A stretch of DNA of 64,000 nt, taken from NCBI GenBank assembly GCA_029817715.1, contig JARUPY010000210.1, forward strand, positions 58,142 to 122,141, written 5' to 3'. Made by a program: the position numbers and the translations under genes. Each line of letters begins with the position of its first letter. Positions within the stretch are counted from its first letter, which is position 1. Shown here one piece after another: positions 9,325 through 18,931 of the stretch. Origin of the DNA: Melastoma dodecandrum. Its lineage: Eukaryota; Streptophyta; Magnoliopsida; Myrtales; Melastomataceae. Below the pieces are notes generated by a model. The model had not been told where the DNA came from, did no database searches, and was given only the letters and a program-made list of their open reading frames with translations.

Positions 9325-11350
9325 CTACCGATGTGGCCTGTCCGCCGCGCTCTCCGGAGGGATCACGACGCGTCGAAGCCGCCAGTCCGTCCGGACGCGC
9401 CGGGCCTCGATGATGCCTTCAACCGATGCCACGAGCGTGCGAACGGCGTCCCAGCTTGCAGCCTCTACATTTCCTGCCGCAGCAGACGCGAATGCCGCGA
9501 TCTTCGTGCCCGGGATGCCACGCGCAACGAGGTTCCTATACATCGTTGTCGGCTCTGCCACAAACAGGTCGATGACGTGCTCGAAGGAAATCACGTTTGA
9601 CAGGCAGCGCGGGTCAAGCCAGCGGTCGCTGGCAAGGGCTTGGACCACGGCCGTTACGACGCCTCTGTTCCGGACCACCGCGAGGCTCGGCAGAGCGCTG
9701 CTCGATCCGACCAGCACCGCTTCGTACGACGAAAGGACATTTGTGAAGAGTTTTTGGTCGCGTGTGCCGAACTCGTGCACGGTCCGGTCGAAGAAGAAAA
9801 GCGCCTCGAAAGCCTGCCGAAGCGGCTTCGCTGTCATCGAAGGAGCATGACCCAGGGTAATCAGATCCGGCCGATAGCCGTATTCGGTCAGGGCTCGCGC
9901 GAAGGCGGCTAGAGCGGTGGCCGAGCCAGTGGCGTCAACGTCGACGACAAGCGCCCAGCTCGAGTGACGCGGCCGAAGTTTGTTTGGAAGCGGCGTATCC
10001 AGCGCGGAAGTCTCGCGCTCGGCAAATGCGCCGCGTGCGAGGAATGGGGCGTTGTGGAGTTCCGTTCGCCCGATGATGGCGCGGCGCCTGCCGCTCCAGC
10101 CGCGGATGCGTTCGCTTCTGCTGCGCCTCGGAAAGGAAAGTCCGAACATTCTCTGCCTGATCGAGCACCCCGTCTGAATCCGGCATCGCTTCCGCCAGGA
10201 AGGCCTTGAGTGCGGAGTGCTCCAGGAGCGCGGCGTCTGGCGATGCCTGCGCGACGACATCCGGTGCTTCGACAAGCTCGAGCAGGTGCGATGCCGTCAT
10301 CGCGACAAGACAGGCTCGTCCGCGCTCACCCTGCGCTGCGTCGCCCGGCAAAGACAGAACCGCGAACTTTCCGTTTTTCGCGACACGCTCGATCTCGAGA
10401 AAGAGCCAGTTCGCGATTTTCGAGACTTGGCTTGCCGTCAGGAGCCAATGCGGCATGAAGACGATGATTGCGCCTGGCGTCTGTGTGGTCGGTGCAGCAC
10501 ACGATCCGCGGATAGCATCGTGGTAGTCGTGCAATGGTATCGCAGGTCCAAAGGCGCCCGGGTCGCTGCCTATGAACACTTCAGCCTTCGTGGCGTCGAT
10601 GACCGCGTATCGCGGCGATATCTCCTGTTCGAGCGCCGCCAAGGCGCACGGGTCCGAGATCCATTTATGCTTGTTTCGGATGGTGTTCATGATGATCGCA
10701 TCGATTCGGGCCGATGCGGAGACCATGCTTTCGGCTCGCCGTCTGTACTGGAACCCCGACGCCGCGAGGTGGGTCCCGTGGAAACCGTGTTCCACGGCGG
10801 TCAGCCAGAAGTCCCAGTCCTCGTAGCCGAGCTTCATGGTCTCGTCGAAGCGGACGCCGGCGTCGAAGACGCGACGGCGCACCAGGCTCCCGGCCTCGCA
10901 GATGTTCTGGAGGATATGCAGGTAGGGGCTGTAGGGCCCCGAGAAGTCAAAGCTTGCATTGCTGGAGCCGAACATCTCGATATCCGGAAAAAACCAATCG
11001 GCTTCGCTCGCATGCAGGGCGGATTCGAATCGAGCGAGCGAAAAAGGCGACAGTCGATTGTCGGCATCGAGGAAGAAGAACGCCTCTGCGGCCGGAAACG
11101 CTTTCAGCGCAAAGTCGATGCCCGAGTTGCGCGCCGCGCTCAAACCGCCGTTGCGGCGGCGCAGGTAGGCGACATTCGGATGGCGCAGCGCGAGGCCGGC
11201 ACTGCCGAACAACGTTTGAGGAAACGGGCACCCGTCGTCGACGATGACGAGATAATGGGAGCCGGCATTCTCCTGCGCGAGAAAGCTTGCTAGGGCCTCA
11301 ACGGCCAAGGCCCCCTGCTTGAAGACGGGTACGACGACGCAGATTGGCAT
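9325..11350 (-). CDS. Large family 2 glycosyltransferase, frameshifted
   Basis: The 5' frame (9935-11350) begins MPICVVVPVFKQGALAVEAL and has VIVDDGCPFP, LRRRNGGLSAARNSG and the DxD FFLDADNRLSP, a GT2 catalytic domain of about 230 residues, with KLGYEDWDFWL near its end. After about 180 further residues the frame dissolves into Arg/His-rich sequence near 10090-10200. Coding character resumes in another frame (ALVVDVDATGSATALAAFA to the stop at 9325), including AEPTTMYRNLVARGIPGTKI, which resembles the middle of GT-B enzymes. The total, 2026 bases, is one more than a multiple of three, which fits a single one-base insertion in one gene of about 674 residues. Alternatively these are two genes, but no start codon or ribosome-binding site is evident for the second part. 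Confidence 0.78.
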
Positions 11351-11374
11351 GGGCCGACAGGTCCTAGGCGCCGT

Positions 11375-12838
11375 TCATTGAATGTCGAGGCTCTTGAAGT
11401 GCGCCCAAGCGAAATCGCTTCGCTTGTTTCGATTGCGCGTGGCCATGAAGATGTCGACGTCGCCGGAATAAGGGGTTTCGAAGCGATAATTGAGAAAGCC
11501 GTGCTCGCCGCCGGTCAGACCGATCCATCGCGCTCCCGTGCTGCCGAGGTCACCCTCCGGTTCCGCCGCACGGCCCGCGAGCTTCCACAGGTTGGGCCGC
11601 CGCAGCTCGAGCGACGTGTCCTCCCGCAGAAGGTCCGAAGGCGTCGCCCACAGCGCGAACTCGGTGTCCTGCGCCTGCGGATGGCCAAGCACCACTTCCG
11701 CCTTCATACGCTGGGCCTGAATAACGGGGATGTTCCGCAAGCAGGCAATGACGGGCTTGCGCCCCAAAGGGTGGACTTGAAAGGCGAGAACGTCGTCCCG
11801 CCACTGAAGCTGGTCCCGCTGATCCGGATCGACGGCCACCGCGTGGGCCATGAGATCGGACGCGGAGAACCGGATGCGTCCGACGCGCCGGTCCGTCGCG
11901 TCGACGCCGTCGGGAACCAGCGCCAAGGGCGACGGCGGGCTGTCCCAGGCCAGGGATCGCTGCCAGACGCGACAGGCGAGCGGCCTGGCACCGAGGGTCA
12001 GGCCGGCGGAAAAGAAGTTCCGGGGGTCCATATGGCCAAGCCCGATGGACCACCCGCTGTTTCGGGCTGCGCGTACATGCATCTGGCAAATCTCATGGCG
12101 TGGCACGGACGAGTGGGGCAGCCAGAACTGGTGCCAGCCGGGGCGGGGCGGCCCGCCGACCGTCCAGGACGAAACAACGGTGCCGGTCTCCAGCCCGACG
12201 AGCTCCGCGATGAGAGGGTCATTTGACTTCGATCCATTCGCGCCGAGCAGAATATCGACGGCGTGTATCGCCTTCACCGCCGGATCGATCGTCAGAGCCG
12301 CGCCGTCCGGGCCGAGCGCCGCATATTCGCCCGAGGCCGACACGGTCTGACGTAGCATTATCGTCGGAGCGGCGACGCGCGCGTCGAGCAGCATCTCCTC
12401 GTAGCCCTCGAGGCGCATCCTGAGCTGGCCGACGGCAAGACTCGCCGTCGCGGCTTCGACGGCGAAACCTTGCGTCCCCTCGCAAAGCCGCGAGACCATC
12501 CAGTTCTGGAGTGCCGCACCGTCCGCGGGGCCGGCAACGAAAACGGCCCGGGAGACATCCAGGCCTGGGAGCTGCATCGGCGCATCGGCGAAAGCCGTCC
12601 TGACGCGATCGTGCCATACGTCGCGTTCGGTCTCGCGGAGGATCGCGCCGAGCACGAAGCCCGCACGATAGCCGGGGACAGGGATGGCCGCTGCGCCGAC
12701 GAGCGCTGTCGGGTCGTGGTTCAGCATCTGTGCGGGCATCATCCCATCCGCAAGAGCGGCAAGCGCCGGCCCCACGACGGGTGCAAGATCGAAAGAGCTC
12801 CAGAAGCGAAAGAGGTCGCTGGACGTCGGCTGCCTCAA
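11375..12838 (-). CDS. Unrecognised protein encoded with an ABC polysaccharide exporter
   Basis: The frame is open from 13093, but the first 85 codons lie over the ABC permease gene and look like shadow. The best start is a TTG at 12838 that overlaps the permease stop (TTGA), giving 487 residues. The protein begins LRQPTSSDLFRFWSSFDLAP, has no signal peptide or membrane helix, and contains a beta-rich middle (SSWTVGGPPRPGWHQFWLP, then QMHVRAARNSGWSIGLGHM). That stretch looks like a carbohydrate-binding jelly-roll surface, though this is impression only. Aromatic residues and Gly-Trp pairs are frequent. Tight coupling to the permease and the GT2 gene suggests a role in building or recognising the exported glycan. 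I cannot assign a family. Confidence 0.72.
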   Translation of the reverse strand: MRQPTSSDLFRFWSSFDLAPVVGPALAALADGMMPAQMLNHDPTALVGAAAIPVPGYRAGFVLGAILRETERDVWHDRVRTAFADAPMQLPGLDVSRAVFVAGPADGAALQNWMVSRLCEGTQGFAVEAATASLAVGQLRMRLEGYEEMLLDARVAAPTIMLRQTVSASGEYAALGPDGAALTIDPAVKAIHAVDILLGANGSKSNDPLIAELVGLETGTVVSSWTVGGPPRPGWHQFWLPHSSVPRHEICQMHVRAARNSGWSIGLGHMDPRNFFSAGLTLGARPLACRVWQRSLAWDSPPSPLALVPDGVDATDRRVGRIRFSASDLMAHAVAVDPDQRDQLQWRDDVLAFQVHPLGRKPVIACLRNIPVIQAQRMKAEVVLGHPQAQDTEFALWATPSDLLREDTSLELRRPNLWKLAGRAAEPEGDLGSTGARWIGLTGGEHGFLNYRFETPYSGDVDIFMATRNRNKRSDFAWAHFKSLDIQ

Positions 12839-13668
12839 AAGAAGCGTCTCAGCATTCGCTCCATGAGCAGCCCGATCGTCAGGCTTACGAGCGAGAATGC
12901 AAGCAGGTACGTCCGGTCGAGAACCGTTGTCGGATAGTCCGAGTAATAGGCGGCGCGAAACCATTCGGTGCACTGTAGGACCGGATTGTAGCTTAGCGGC
13001 ACGCGAAACTGCTCCGGCATTTGGCTCGCGACGAAAACGGTGCCGGATGCGGCGTAGCTCACGATGATCAGCAGGGTCACCACGACGTTCCATATCGGCA
13101 GAATGAACGTGATCACGGCATTAGGCACGCCGAAGGCGATCGCGAAGAAAAGGGTCGCGCAGACAGCGTAGACGGCTTGCCCTCGGTCCGCCGGCATCGG
13201 GTCGACCCCGAAGCAAATCAACATCACGATGAGCATGATCCCGACGAGCGTGATGCTGACAACCTCGAGAAGCGCCCTCGCCACGATGATGTCGAGGGGC
13301 TTGATGATCGGATACTGCAGGAACGTCCGGTTGGTGATCGCCGAGAAGGTGATCCAGCGCGCCGTATAACTGCAGCAGATGAACGGAAAAAGACTGACGG
13401 TCGCGTATTGGAGAAGGCTCGTCCCGTAGGGATTGGGCCTCTTCAACACGACATAGATCCCGATCAGGACGATAACGTGCACCAGAGGCCACAGGATCAT
13501 GACGATCTGCCCGAGGCCCGAGCCGAAAAACCGGTTTTTGATGTCGTGCATCATCAAAGCGTAGATGACGTTGAAATATTGCACGAGACGCTCGAAGAGC
13601 GTCGCGTCGAAAGGGCCGCGGACGGGTCGCGTCGGCCGAACGCCGTCGGTGCTTGAAAAAGAGGACAT
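12835..13668 (-). CDS. ABC-2 type polysaccharide export permease (Wzm/KpsM-like)
   Basis: A 277-residue inner-membrane protein with about six hydrophobic segments (for example IVMILWPLVHVIVLIGIYVV, LVGIMLIVMLICFGV and VVTLLIIVSYAASGTVFVA). Typical family stretches are a cytoplasmic start ending ALMMHDIKNRFFGSGLGQ and the C-terminal YNPVLQCTEWFRAAYY. It would form the membrane channel of an ABC exporter of O-antigen or capsule. Its usual partner ATPase (Wzt/KpsT) is not in this operon or anywhere in the window; the only ABC ATPase remnant is of the type I secretion kind at 34.6 kb. The partner must lie elsewhere, or the system is incomplete. Confidence 0.9.
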   Translation of the reverse strand: MSSFSSTDGVRPTRPVRGPFDATLFERLVQYFNVIYALMMHDIKNRFFGSGLGQIVMILWPLVHVIVLIGIYVVLKRPNPYGTSLLQYATVSLFPFICCSYTARWITFSAITNRTFLQYPIIKPLDIIVARALLEVVSITLVGIMLIVMLICFGVDPMPADRGQAVYAVCATLFFAIAFGVPNAVITFILPIWNVVVTLLIIVSYAASGTVFVASQMPEQFRVPLSYNPVLQCTEWFRAAYYSDYPTTVLDRTYLLAFSLVSLTIGLLMERMLRRFF

Positions 13669-13753
13669 CGCGTTCCGCCTGACAATTCTTCGCTGGAACG
13701 CCTTTATGGCAGATGGATGGCCGTTTCGCCATTCGCCGCGCCGGCCGCGGGCG

Positions 13754-15931
13754 CTACAGCCCCATGCACTGGTACGTGGCCTTGAGGGCAGAACCGCCGA
13801 ACGTCAGAGTGAAGCTCGTGGTGGTCGGTGCGCCCACGGTGCCCGCGGTGCCGCCGAGCCACGTGACGTTGCAGTCGCGTGGATTCACGTAGCCGGTGCT
13901 TGCGAAGCTCACGATCACGACCTGTCCCGCTTGCCCGGCCGTCACGGTGCCGTTGCTGTCCGTGGCTGCCGTACTGATCAACGGTGTCGGACCCTTGGCG
14001 GTGACGCGTGGCGGCCGTCCCGCCGGGCTCAGCCTCGCGACCGGCCCGATGCCGTCCGCGAGATCCGGCTGTAGGTTCGACACGTGCGACGTGCGAAAGC
14101 CGAGCGCCGTGAAGCCCGGGGCGTTGCCTGCCGTGCAGTCATTGCACGAGACGGTGCCCAGCATGCGGGCGTTGCCGTCGCCTTTGGCGCCGCCTCCGAA
14201 CACATCGACCTGCGCGCCCGGCTCCAGGCGAAAGGCCGAGGCATAGTCGTTGTATTGCTGAAGGCCCAGGTAGTCGAGGCGGGAGCTGATGACCGTGTTG
14301 CGAAGACCGGTGAACTGAAAACCATAGCGGAACGGCACGTCGACCTGACCGCTCTCGATGACCTCGTCGCCGCCAAGCGACGTGCCGGCGAAAAGCTGGC
14401 CGTCCTCGCCAAAATTGTAGATATGCAAACGAATCCATTTGCCGTCGTACCCGCTTGTCGCACGATTGGCGAAAATCCCCCAGCGCACGCCCTTGATCTG
14501 CAGGTTCATGCCATCGGCGTCCGGCATATTGGCGAGGTAGACGCCCTTCTCGACGGTCAAGGGATCGTCGTAGATCTCGACCGACCCGCCGCCCGCATAG
14601 CGCCTGAGGTTCGTGCCGTCGACCGGTTTGCCGGTGCAGGCCGTGTCGCCGGAAAAGTGCAGTTGCAGCGTGGCCGGCGTGACGCCGCAGGCCGTGTAGA
14701 CGCCGCCAAGCGCCATGCCGCCCGTGTCGCCCAGCCAGACTTGCTGGCCGTTGGCGAAGTTGTGGGTGTCGGCGACTTTCACCACGACCGGATTGGTGTT
14801 CGAGGCGGCGCGGACAACGTGCGGCACGTGCATCGATGGCATGTTCATCGCCATGTTGGCGGTGCCATGGAATGCGCCCAGCGATCTCGTGTCCGTGTTG
14901 CGCAACCTGAAGTGCCGCGCATCGACCACCTCGATTTCGTAAAACTTGAGGTCCATGCCGGCCATGCCGGCAGCCGCCATTCCCACCAGCGTGATCACGC
15001 GGCCTGTTTGCAGGCCGTGGTCGAACTTCGTCGTGACGACACCGGGGTCGGCATTCGTGACCCCGGTCACCGTCACGTAGAGGCTGTCTCGGTCGTAATT
15101 CCAATTGCTGAGGAGCATGCCGCCGCCTGTCGCCGCGGCGGGCTGCGGATCCGTCGGCTCGCGCCCTTCGCGCACGCCGGCGAGCAGGCAGTTCTTGGCG
15201 ACGCGGTCCTTGAGCGTGCCGACGATGACGAGCGGGGCATCGTCGCCGTACCTGGCCATGAAGTTGCAATCGACGGTGCCGCCCCCCCAGGTGCCGTTGC
15301 GGATCGGCGCGCTGAAGTCGAGACTGCCCGTCTGCACGACGCTCGTCATCGGCGCCATCGCCATGAGGGTCGCGCCCATGTCCATGTTGCAGACGGCGCC
15401 GGGTGCGTTCTGGCCGTTCTTGAGCGCGGCCGGCAGGCAGACGATCGGCGCCGTCGTCAGATAGGTGCCGGCCTGGACGAACACACCGACATTCGTCGCG
15501 GCGCCCAGCGTTGCGGCGGCTTGCAGGCTATGCGTCTGGTCGGACCCGTAGGTGACGCGCTGCGAGATGCGCTCCATGGCGCGCGTCGGGCAGGGCGCCG
15601 CCACCACGATATGGGTCGTATCGGCGACGCGCTCGATCCGTCCGTTGAAATAGCCCTCGTTGGCCCCGGCCCCGGGGATGCGGATCAGCTTGCCGGCGTC
15701 CTTCGGCGCGAAGCGGGCGCCCTCCAGCCGCACCTGGCAGGCGCCGGCCACGGTCGTCACAGCAACATAGGCCTCGACCGTGTCGGGCTGTGCCGGGCTG
15801 ATGGGAGCGCCAAACGGCAGGCGGACGGTCGTGCCGTGGCTCGATGTCGTATCGTCGTCGATGGCGGCCATGGCGGCACAAGGCGGCAGCGCCGCCATTA
15901 TCACTGCCGCAAAAAGCGTCATTTTCGGCAT
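13754..15931 (-). CDS. Secreted right-handed beta-helix protein (pectate-lyase-like fold)
   Basis: About 725 residues starting MPKMTLFAAVIMAALPP with a signal peptide ending near CAAMAA; the ATG at 15931 has AAGGA upstream. The mature protein opens with a small beta domain, then a long run of Gly/Asn/Asp-rich beta-strand repeats such as SVVQTGSLDFSAPIRNGTWG, GVYLANMPDADGMNLQIKG and VISSRLDYLGLQQYNDYA. These fit a pectate-lyase/phage-tailspike helix that binds or cleaves polysaccharide. Two internal copies of an ubiquitin-like turn (TKFDHGLQTGRVITL; VADTHNFANGQQVWL) are seen. The last 100 residues (TVTAGQAGQVVIVSFAS) form a separate domain, as in sugar-processing exoproteins. First gene of the leftward export operon, hence probably acts on the exported glycan. 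Confidence 0.72.
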   Translation of the reverse strand: MPKMTLFAAVIMAALPPCAAMAAIDDDTTSSHGTTVRLPFGAPISPAQPDTVEAYVAVTTVAGACQVRLEGARFAPKDAGKLIRIPGAGANEGYFNGRIERVADTTHIVVAAPCPTRAMERISQRVTYGSDQTHSLQAAATLGAATNVGVFVQAGTYLTTAPIVCLPAALKNGQNAPGAVCNMDMGATLMAMAPMTSVVQTGSLDFSAPIRNGTWGGGTVDCNFMARYGDDAPLVIVGTLKDRVAKNCLLAGVREGREPTDPQPAAATGGGMLLSNWNYDRDSLYVTVTGVTNADPGVVTTKFDHGLQTGRVITLVGMAAAGMAGMDLKFYEIEVVDARHFRLRNTDTRSLGAFHGTANMAMNMPSMHVPHVVRAASNTNPVVVKVADTHNFANGQQVWLGDTGGMALGGVYTACGVTPATLQLHFSGDTACTGKPVDGTNLRRYAGGGSVEIYDDPLTVEKGVYLANMPDADGMNLQIKGVRWGIFANRATSGYDGKWIRLHIYNFGEDGQLFAGTSLGGDEVIESGQVDVPFRYGFQFTGLRNTVISSRLDYLGLQQYNDYASAFRLEPGAQVDVFGGGAKGDGNARMLGTVSCNDCTAGNAPGFTALGFRTSHVSNLQPDLADGIGPVARLSPAGRPPRVTAKGPTPLISTAATDSNGTVTAGQAGQVVIVSFASTGYVNPRDCNVTWLGGTAGTVGAPTTTSFTLTFGGSALKATYQCMGL

Positions 15932-16070
15932 TCGGCGGCGTCCTTGCATCTGTGCGGTTTGATCGGGGACGATCCTTGCCAGCGGCGAGGACAGGCAAGG
16001 GCGCACCGCACAGAGCGGACGAATTTGACCACTTTAGGAATAGCGGGATACTTTGGAGTCCTCGTGGTCT

Positions 16071-16816
16071 ATGCGGAGCATAGGTGTGCCTTTTATTGAT
16101 CCTAATCTCGAAAGATTCGAAAAGAAGGTATATTCTCAAATTGGAAAAGACGGGGTCCCAGAAGAACTCGCGAGATGTTTTGAGATCGACAAAGGAACGT
16201 TCTTCGAGTTTGGCATCGGCCCAGCTTATCAGCATCCCATCGAAGACGGTCTTGAAGGAAACTTTGTTCTGCTTCGAGAAAAGGGATGGGTCGGGACTTT
16301 CGTCGATGGAGCCGCTTACCCGCCCGAATACAACGTCCATCAGGCTTTCGTCACGCCGCTAAATATAAATGAATTGTTCGGCAGATTTGGCACCCCAAAA
16401 GACCTTGATTTAATGTCCGTTGATGTTGACAGCCAAGAATTTTGGATTTGGATGTCCCTCATCGCGAGGCCGAAGGTGCTGGTCGTCGAATACAACGGCA
16501 GTCGTGATAAGAACGCGTCAATAACCGTGCAATTCGATATCAATTTCAAGTGGGATGTCACCGACTATCACGGCGCATCTCTTTTAGCACTTAGCAAATC
16601 AGGCAAATGCAAGAGTATACATTGGTGTGGGCAAATGGCGTCAATGCCATCTTCGTCAGAGATGATCTTGTTTCGAATAAGGAGGACTTTTCGTATGAGA
16701 GGGTCCACAGATCCTTCCCGGCAGTATTTGGGCGGGTCCGCTCCCCCGCACGTGGGTGGAAATCTAGACGCGGGATGCAAGCACTGCCGGGCTGCGGTAG
16801 AAAGCGTTCCGGCTAG
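16071..16816 (+). pseudogene. FkbM-like methyltransferase family protein, frameshifted, low GC
   Basis: The first frame (ATG 16071; an upstream TTG at 16053 is also possible) has FFEFGIGPAYQHP, LREKGWVGTFVDG and LMSVDVDSQEFWIWMSL, the layout of FkbM-like SAM methyltransferases with an acidic residue at the end of the first strand. Coding sense moves one base near 16607. It continues as YTLVWANGVNAIFVRDDLVS and EDFSYERVHRSFP, the normal C-terminus. The sequence is clearly poorer in GC than its neighbours, which suggests separate acquisition. The single-base loss in otherwise well-preserved sequence may be a real mutation or a consensus error. It overlaps no other gene. Confidence 0.62.
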
Positions 16817-16820
16817 CTGC

Positions 16821-17600
16821 TCAGAATGGGCGATACCGGAAGGCGCCGAGATACAGGTCCGGAAGCAGCGGATTATTTGGCTGGTCTAGCGACGTCGGAA
16901 ACACCTCGTCGGTCTCGACGAACTTGTAGCGCGAGCGGTTGGCGAAAGAGACCTCCAGGGTCTCGGGGAAATAGACGTTCCCCACCTTGGCCATCGGCGT
17001 CCAATTGTTGGCGTGCACGTGGAAGACGCCGAAAAGGCTGTGCAGCTTGGTCATGATCGCCAACGCGGCCTTTAGCCACTTTGCGTCACGCGCGTGGGAG
17101 AAGTTGTGAAACTCGACGAGGATCTGCGAGAACCGATTGAGGTCGGCCGGCTCGGCATGAAAGAAGACCGGCCATTCGTCGTTCTCGATGTCGATCTTCA
17201 AGATGACTGACGCGTCCCGGGAAATCTTCGCTTCTTTCAGCAGCGCGTCGATCGAGGCGCCCGGCCCGTCGCCGGCATGGGCGACGATCTTCCGGGGGAA
17301 GAACTTGATCAGCGGATGGACGACCGGCGGTCCTGGCACCGTGTGATCGTACTGCTGGACACGAATGCCGCGTTCGGCGAGGCTCAAATCCCAATCGGCG
17401 TTGGTTTCAACCCCGAATGACAGCGCGAGGTCGATGGCAGCAAAATCATCGAGCATGATGTAGCCGCCGTCGTAGTCGCTGCCGAGCCTGATTTTCTCGA
17501 AACCGTCGACCTTTTGCGGCGCAAACAGGGACGCGAAATTCAAGAATGGCTGCTGGCGCATCTTGTCGAGCACCAGTTCCACCATCTCGGCATGTTCCAT
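16821..17600 (-). CDS. FkbM-family SAM-dependent methyltransferase
   Basis: A 259-residue protein (MEHAEMVELVLDKMRQQPFL). It shows the family pattern RLGSDYDGGYIMLDDF, then LALSFGVETNADWDLSLAERG (SAM-binding motif I region), VILKIDIENDEWPVFF (motif around the catalytic acidic pair) and QILVEFHNFSH. The C-terminus has VHANNW and a VSFANRSRY strand. These enzymes O-methylate sugars or other small groups in surface glycans and secondary metabolites. It converges on the frameshifted methyltransferase on the opposite strand, 4 bases away. Confidence 0.83.
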   Translation of the reverse strand: MEHAEMVELVLDKMRQQPFLNFASLFAPQKVDGFEKIRLGSDYDGGYIMLDDFAAIDLALSFGVETNADWDLSLAERGIRVQQYDHTVPGPPVVHPLIKFFPRKIVAHAGDGPGASIDALLKEAKISRDASVILKIDIENDEWPVFFHAEPADLNRFSQILVEFHNFSHARDAKWLKAALAIMTKLHSLFGVFHVHANNWTPMAKVGNVYFPETLEVSFANRSRYKFVETDEVFPTSLDQPNNPLLPDLYLGAFRYRPF

Positions 17601-17990
17601 CCCGTGGGTCCTCGTTCTCGTTCAATCTGCGCTGACGCGCTTGGCAGGTACCGGCGTCGCAGACGACGACCGGCAAGCAACGATCATCGAAGTCTCGAGC
17701 CCTCGAGCGAGCGGGCCATCTTCGCAATCGGCATCGTTCTAACGCCATCGCCATGCAGGAGCAATGCTCGACTGCTGTCGAGAGGCTTTCGGCGCGTTGA
17801 AACCAAGCCGGGTTTGCTGGCAAAGGGCCCGACACGCGATATTACGCCGACGCCTGCGTCGGCAACCGGTGCGACGGCGTCGCTTTCGCAATTGCGCAGG
17901 CTCTGTGAGATATGCTCTTTGCGAGCGGCCACTGCACCACCGGATGAGACCCGAGCATCCGGGACAACGAGTGATGGGAGAGCCTTCATA

Positions 17991-18905
17991 ATGGACGCTG
18001 AGATCTTGCGCTCCAAGCCTTGGAGCCAGCTACCGCAGGACATCAAAGCGGAGATCGCCATCCCGAAGGGCTTCGTCACCGACGAAGAGCGTCAGTGCTA
18101 TCACTACATCGCGAGGCATTGCGTTTCCGACGGCCAGATCGTCGACGCCGGCGCGTGCTTCGGCTCCAGCGCCTATTGCTTTGCATCCGGGCTGGCCCTG
18201 AACCCCGATCGAAAGCGCTCGCTCATCCACTCCTACGATCGCTTTCTTGTCACCGAAAACTACGTCGGTGACATGATCAAGAACAGCTTCCGTCCGCTGG
18301 TATCGGAATGGGGCGATGATTTCTTCGACATCTTCGAGTTCCAGACCGGCAAATACAAAGAGTTGATCCGGTCCTACAGAGGCGACTTCCTGCAGGAACG
18401 CTGGAACGGCGGTCCGATCGATATTTTGTTCATCGACCTCGCCAAGAGCGACGCCTTGCACACCCATATTGCCCAGCAATTCTATCCGAGCCTGCGCCCC
18501 GGCAAATCGCTCGTGCTTCATCAGGATTTTTATTTCTGCTGGCTGCCTTTTATCCACATCTCGATGCAGTACCTGGCACACAGGTTCGAAATCATCGACC
18601 GATTCATTCCGTCGGCAACGCGCCTTTATCTTTTGACGAGCGCCATCACGGAGGAGGAAATCGGCAAGATCGGCAATTTTTCGAGAGAGGAGCGCGTTTC
18701 GCTCCTCGACGCTTTCATCAACGGCGAGACGGGCGACCTGCGCGCGATGGCGAGGGTCACCAAGATGTGCCAGCTGTGGCACGACAAGGATCGAAAAGGC
18801 TACGACGCAGAGCACGAGACGCTGCTCGGCGAGTTTGGTCCCGGCTCGGGCACGAACTGGGGCCACCAGCTCGCCGAACTCAACGGTCTCGAGTTTCCAA
18901 AATAA
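17991..18905 (+). CDS. Class I SAM-dependent methyltransferase, possibly sugar-modifying
   Basis: The frame is open from 17514, but the real start is the ATG at 17991, preceded by a GGGAG about 10 bases upstream; earlier codons are shadow. The 304-residue product has IVDAGACFGSSAYCFASGL as SAM motif I, then SYDRFLVTENYVG and GGPIDILFIDLAKSDALHT, a motif II acidic strand. LVLHQDFYFCWLPFIHI follows. The Asp/His-rich pattern resembles the CmcI/MtfD-type glycosyl-O-methyltransferases, which need a metal. The likely role is glycan decoration. Divergent promoter space lies upstream (17601-17990). Confidence 0.75.
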   Translation: MDAEILRSKPWSQLPQDIKAEIAIPKGFVTDEERQCYHYIARHCVSDGQIVDAGACFGSSAYCFASGLALNPDRKRSLIHSYDRFLVTENYVGDMIKNSFRPLVSEWGDDFFDIFEFQTGKYKELIRSYRGDFLQERWNGGPIDILFIDLAKSDALHTHIAQQFYPSLRPGKSLVLHQDFYFCWLPFIHISMQYLAHRFEIIDRFIPSATRLYLLTSAITEEEIGKIGNFSREERVSLLDAFINGETGDLRAMARVTKMCQLWHDKDRKGYDAEHETLLGEFGPGSGTNWGHQLAELNGLEFPK

Positions 18906-18931
18906 AGCGTCCTACCCGCAACCGCACGCGA

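Noticed and set aside
8606..9850. A 414-codon open frame on the plus strand
   Set aside because: It overlaps the GT32 gene and the large GT2 gene and shows no domain.
14084..16099. A 671-codon open frame on the plus strand opposite the beta-helix gene
   Set aside because: Composition is His/Arg/Asp-rich with no motif, as expected from the antisense of a GC-rich gene; the minus-strand protein has a signal peptide and beta-helix repeats.
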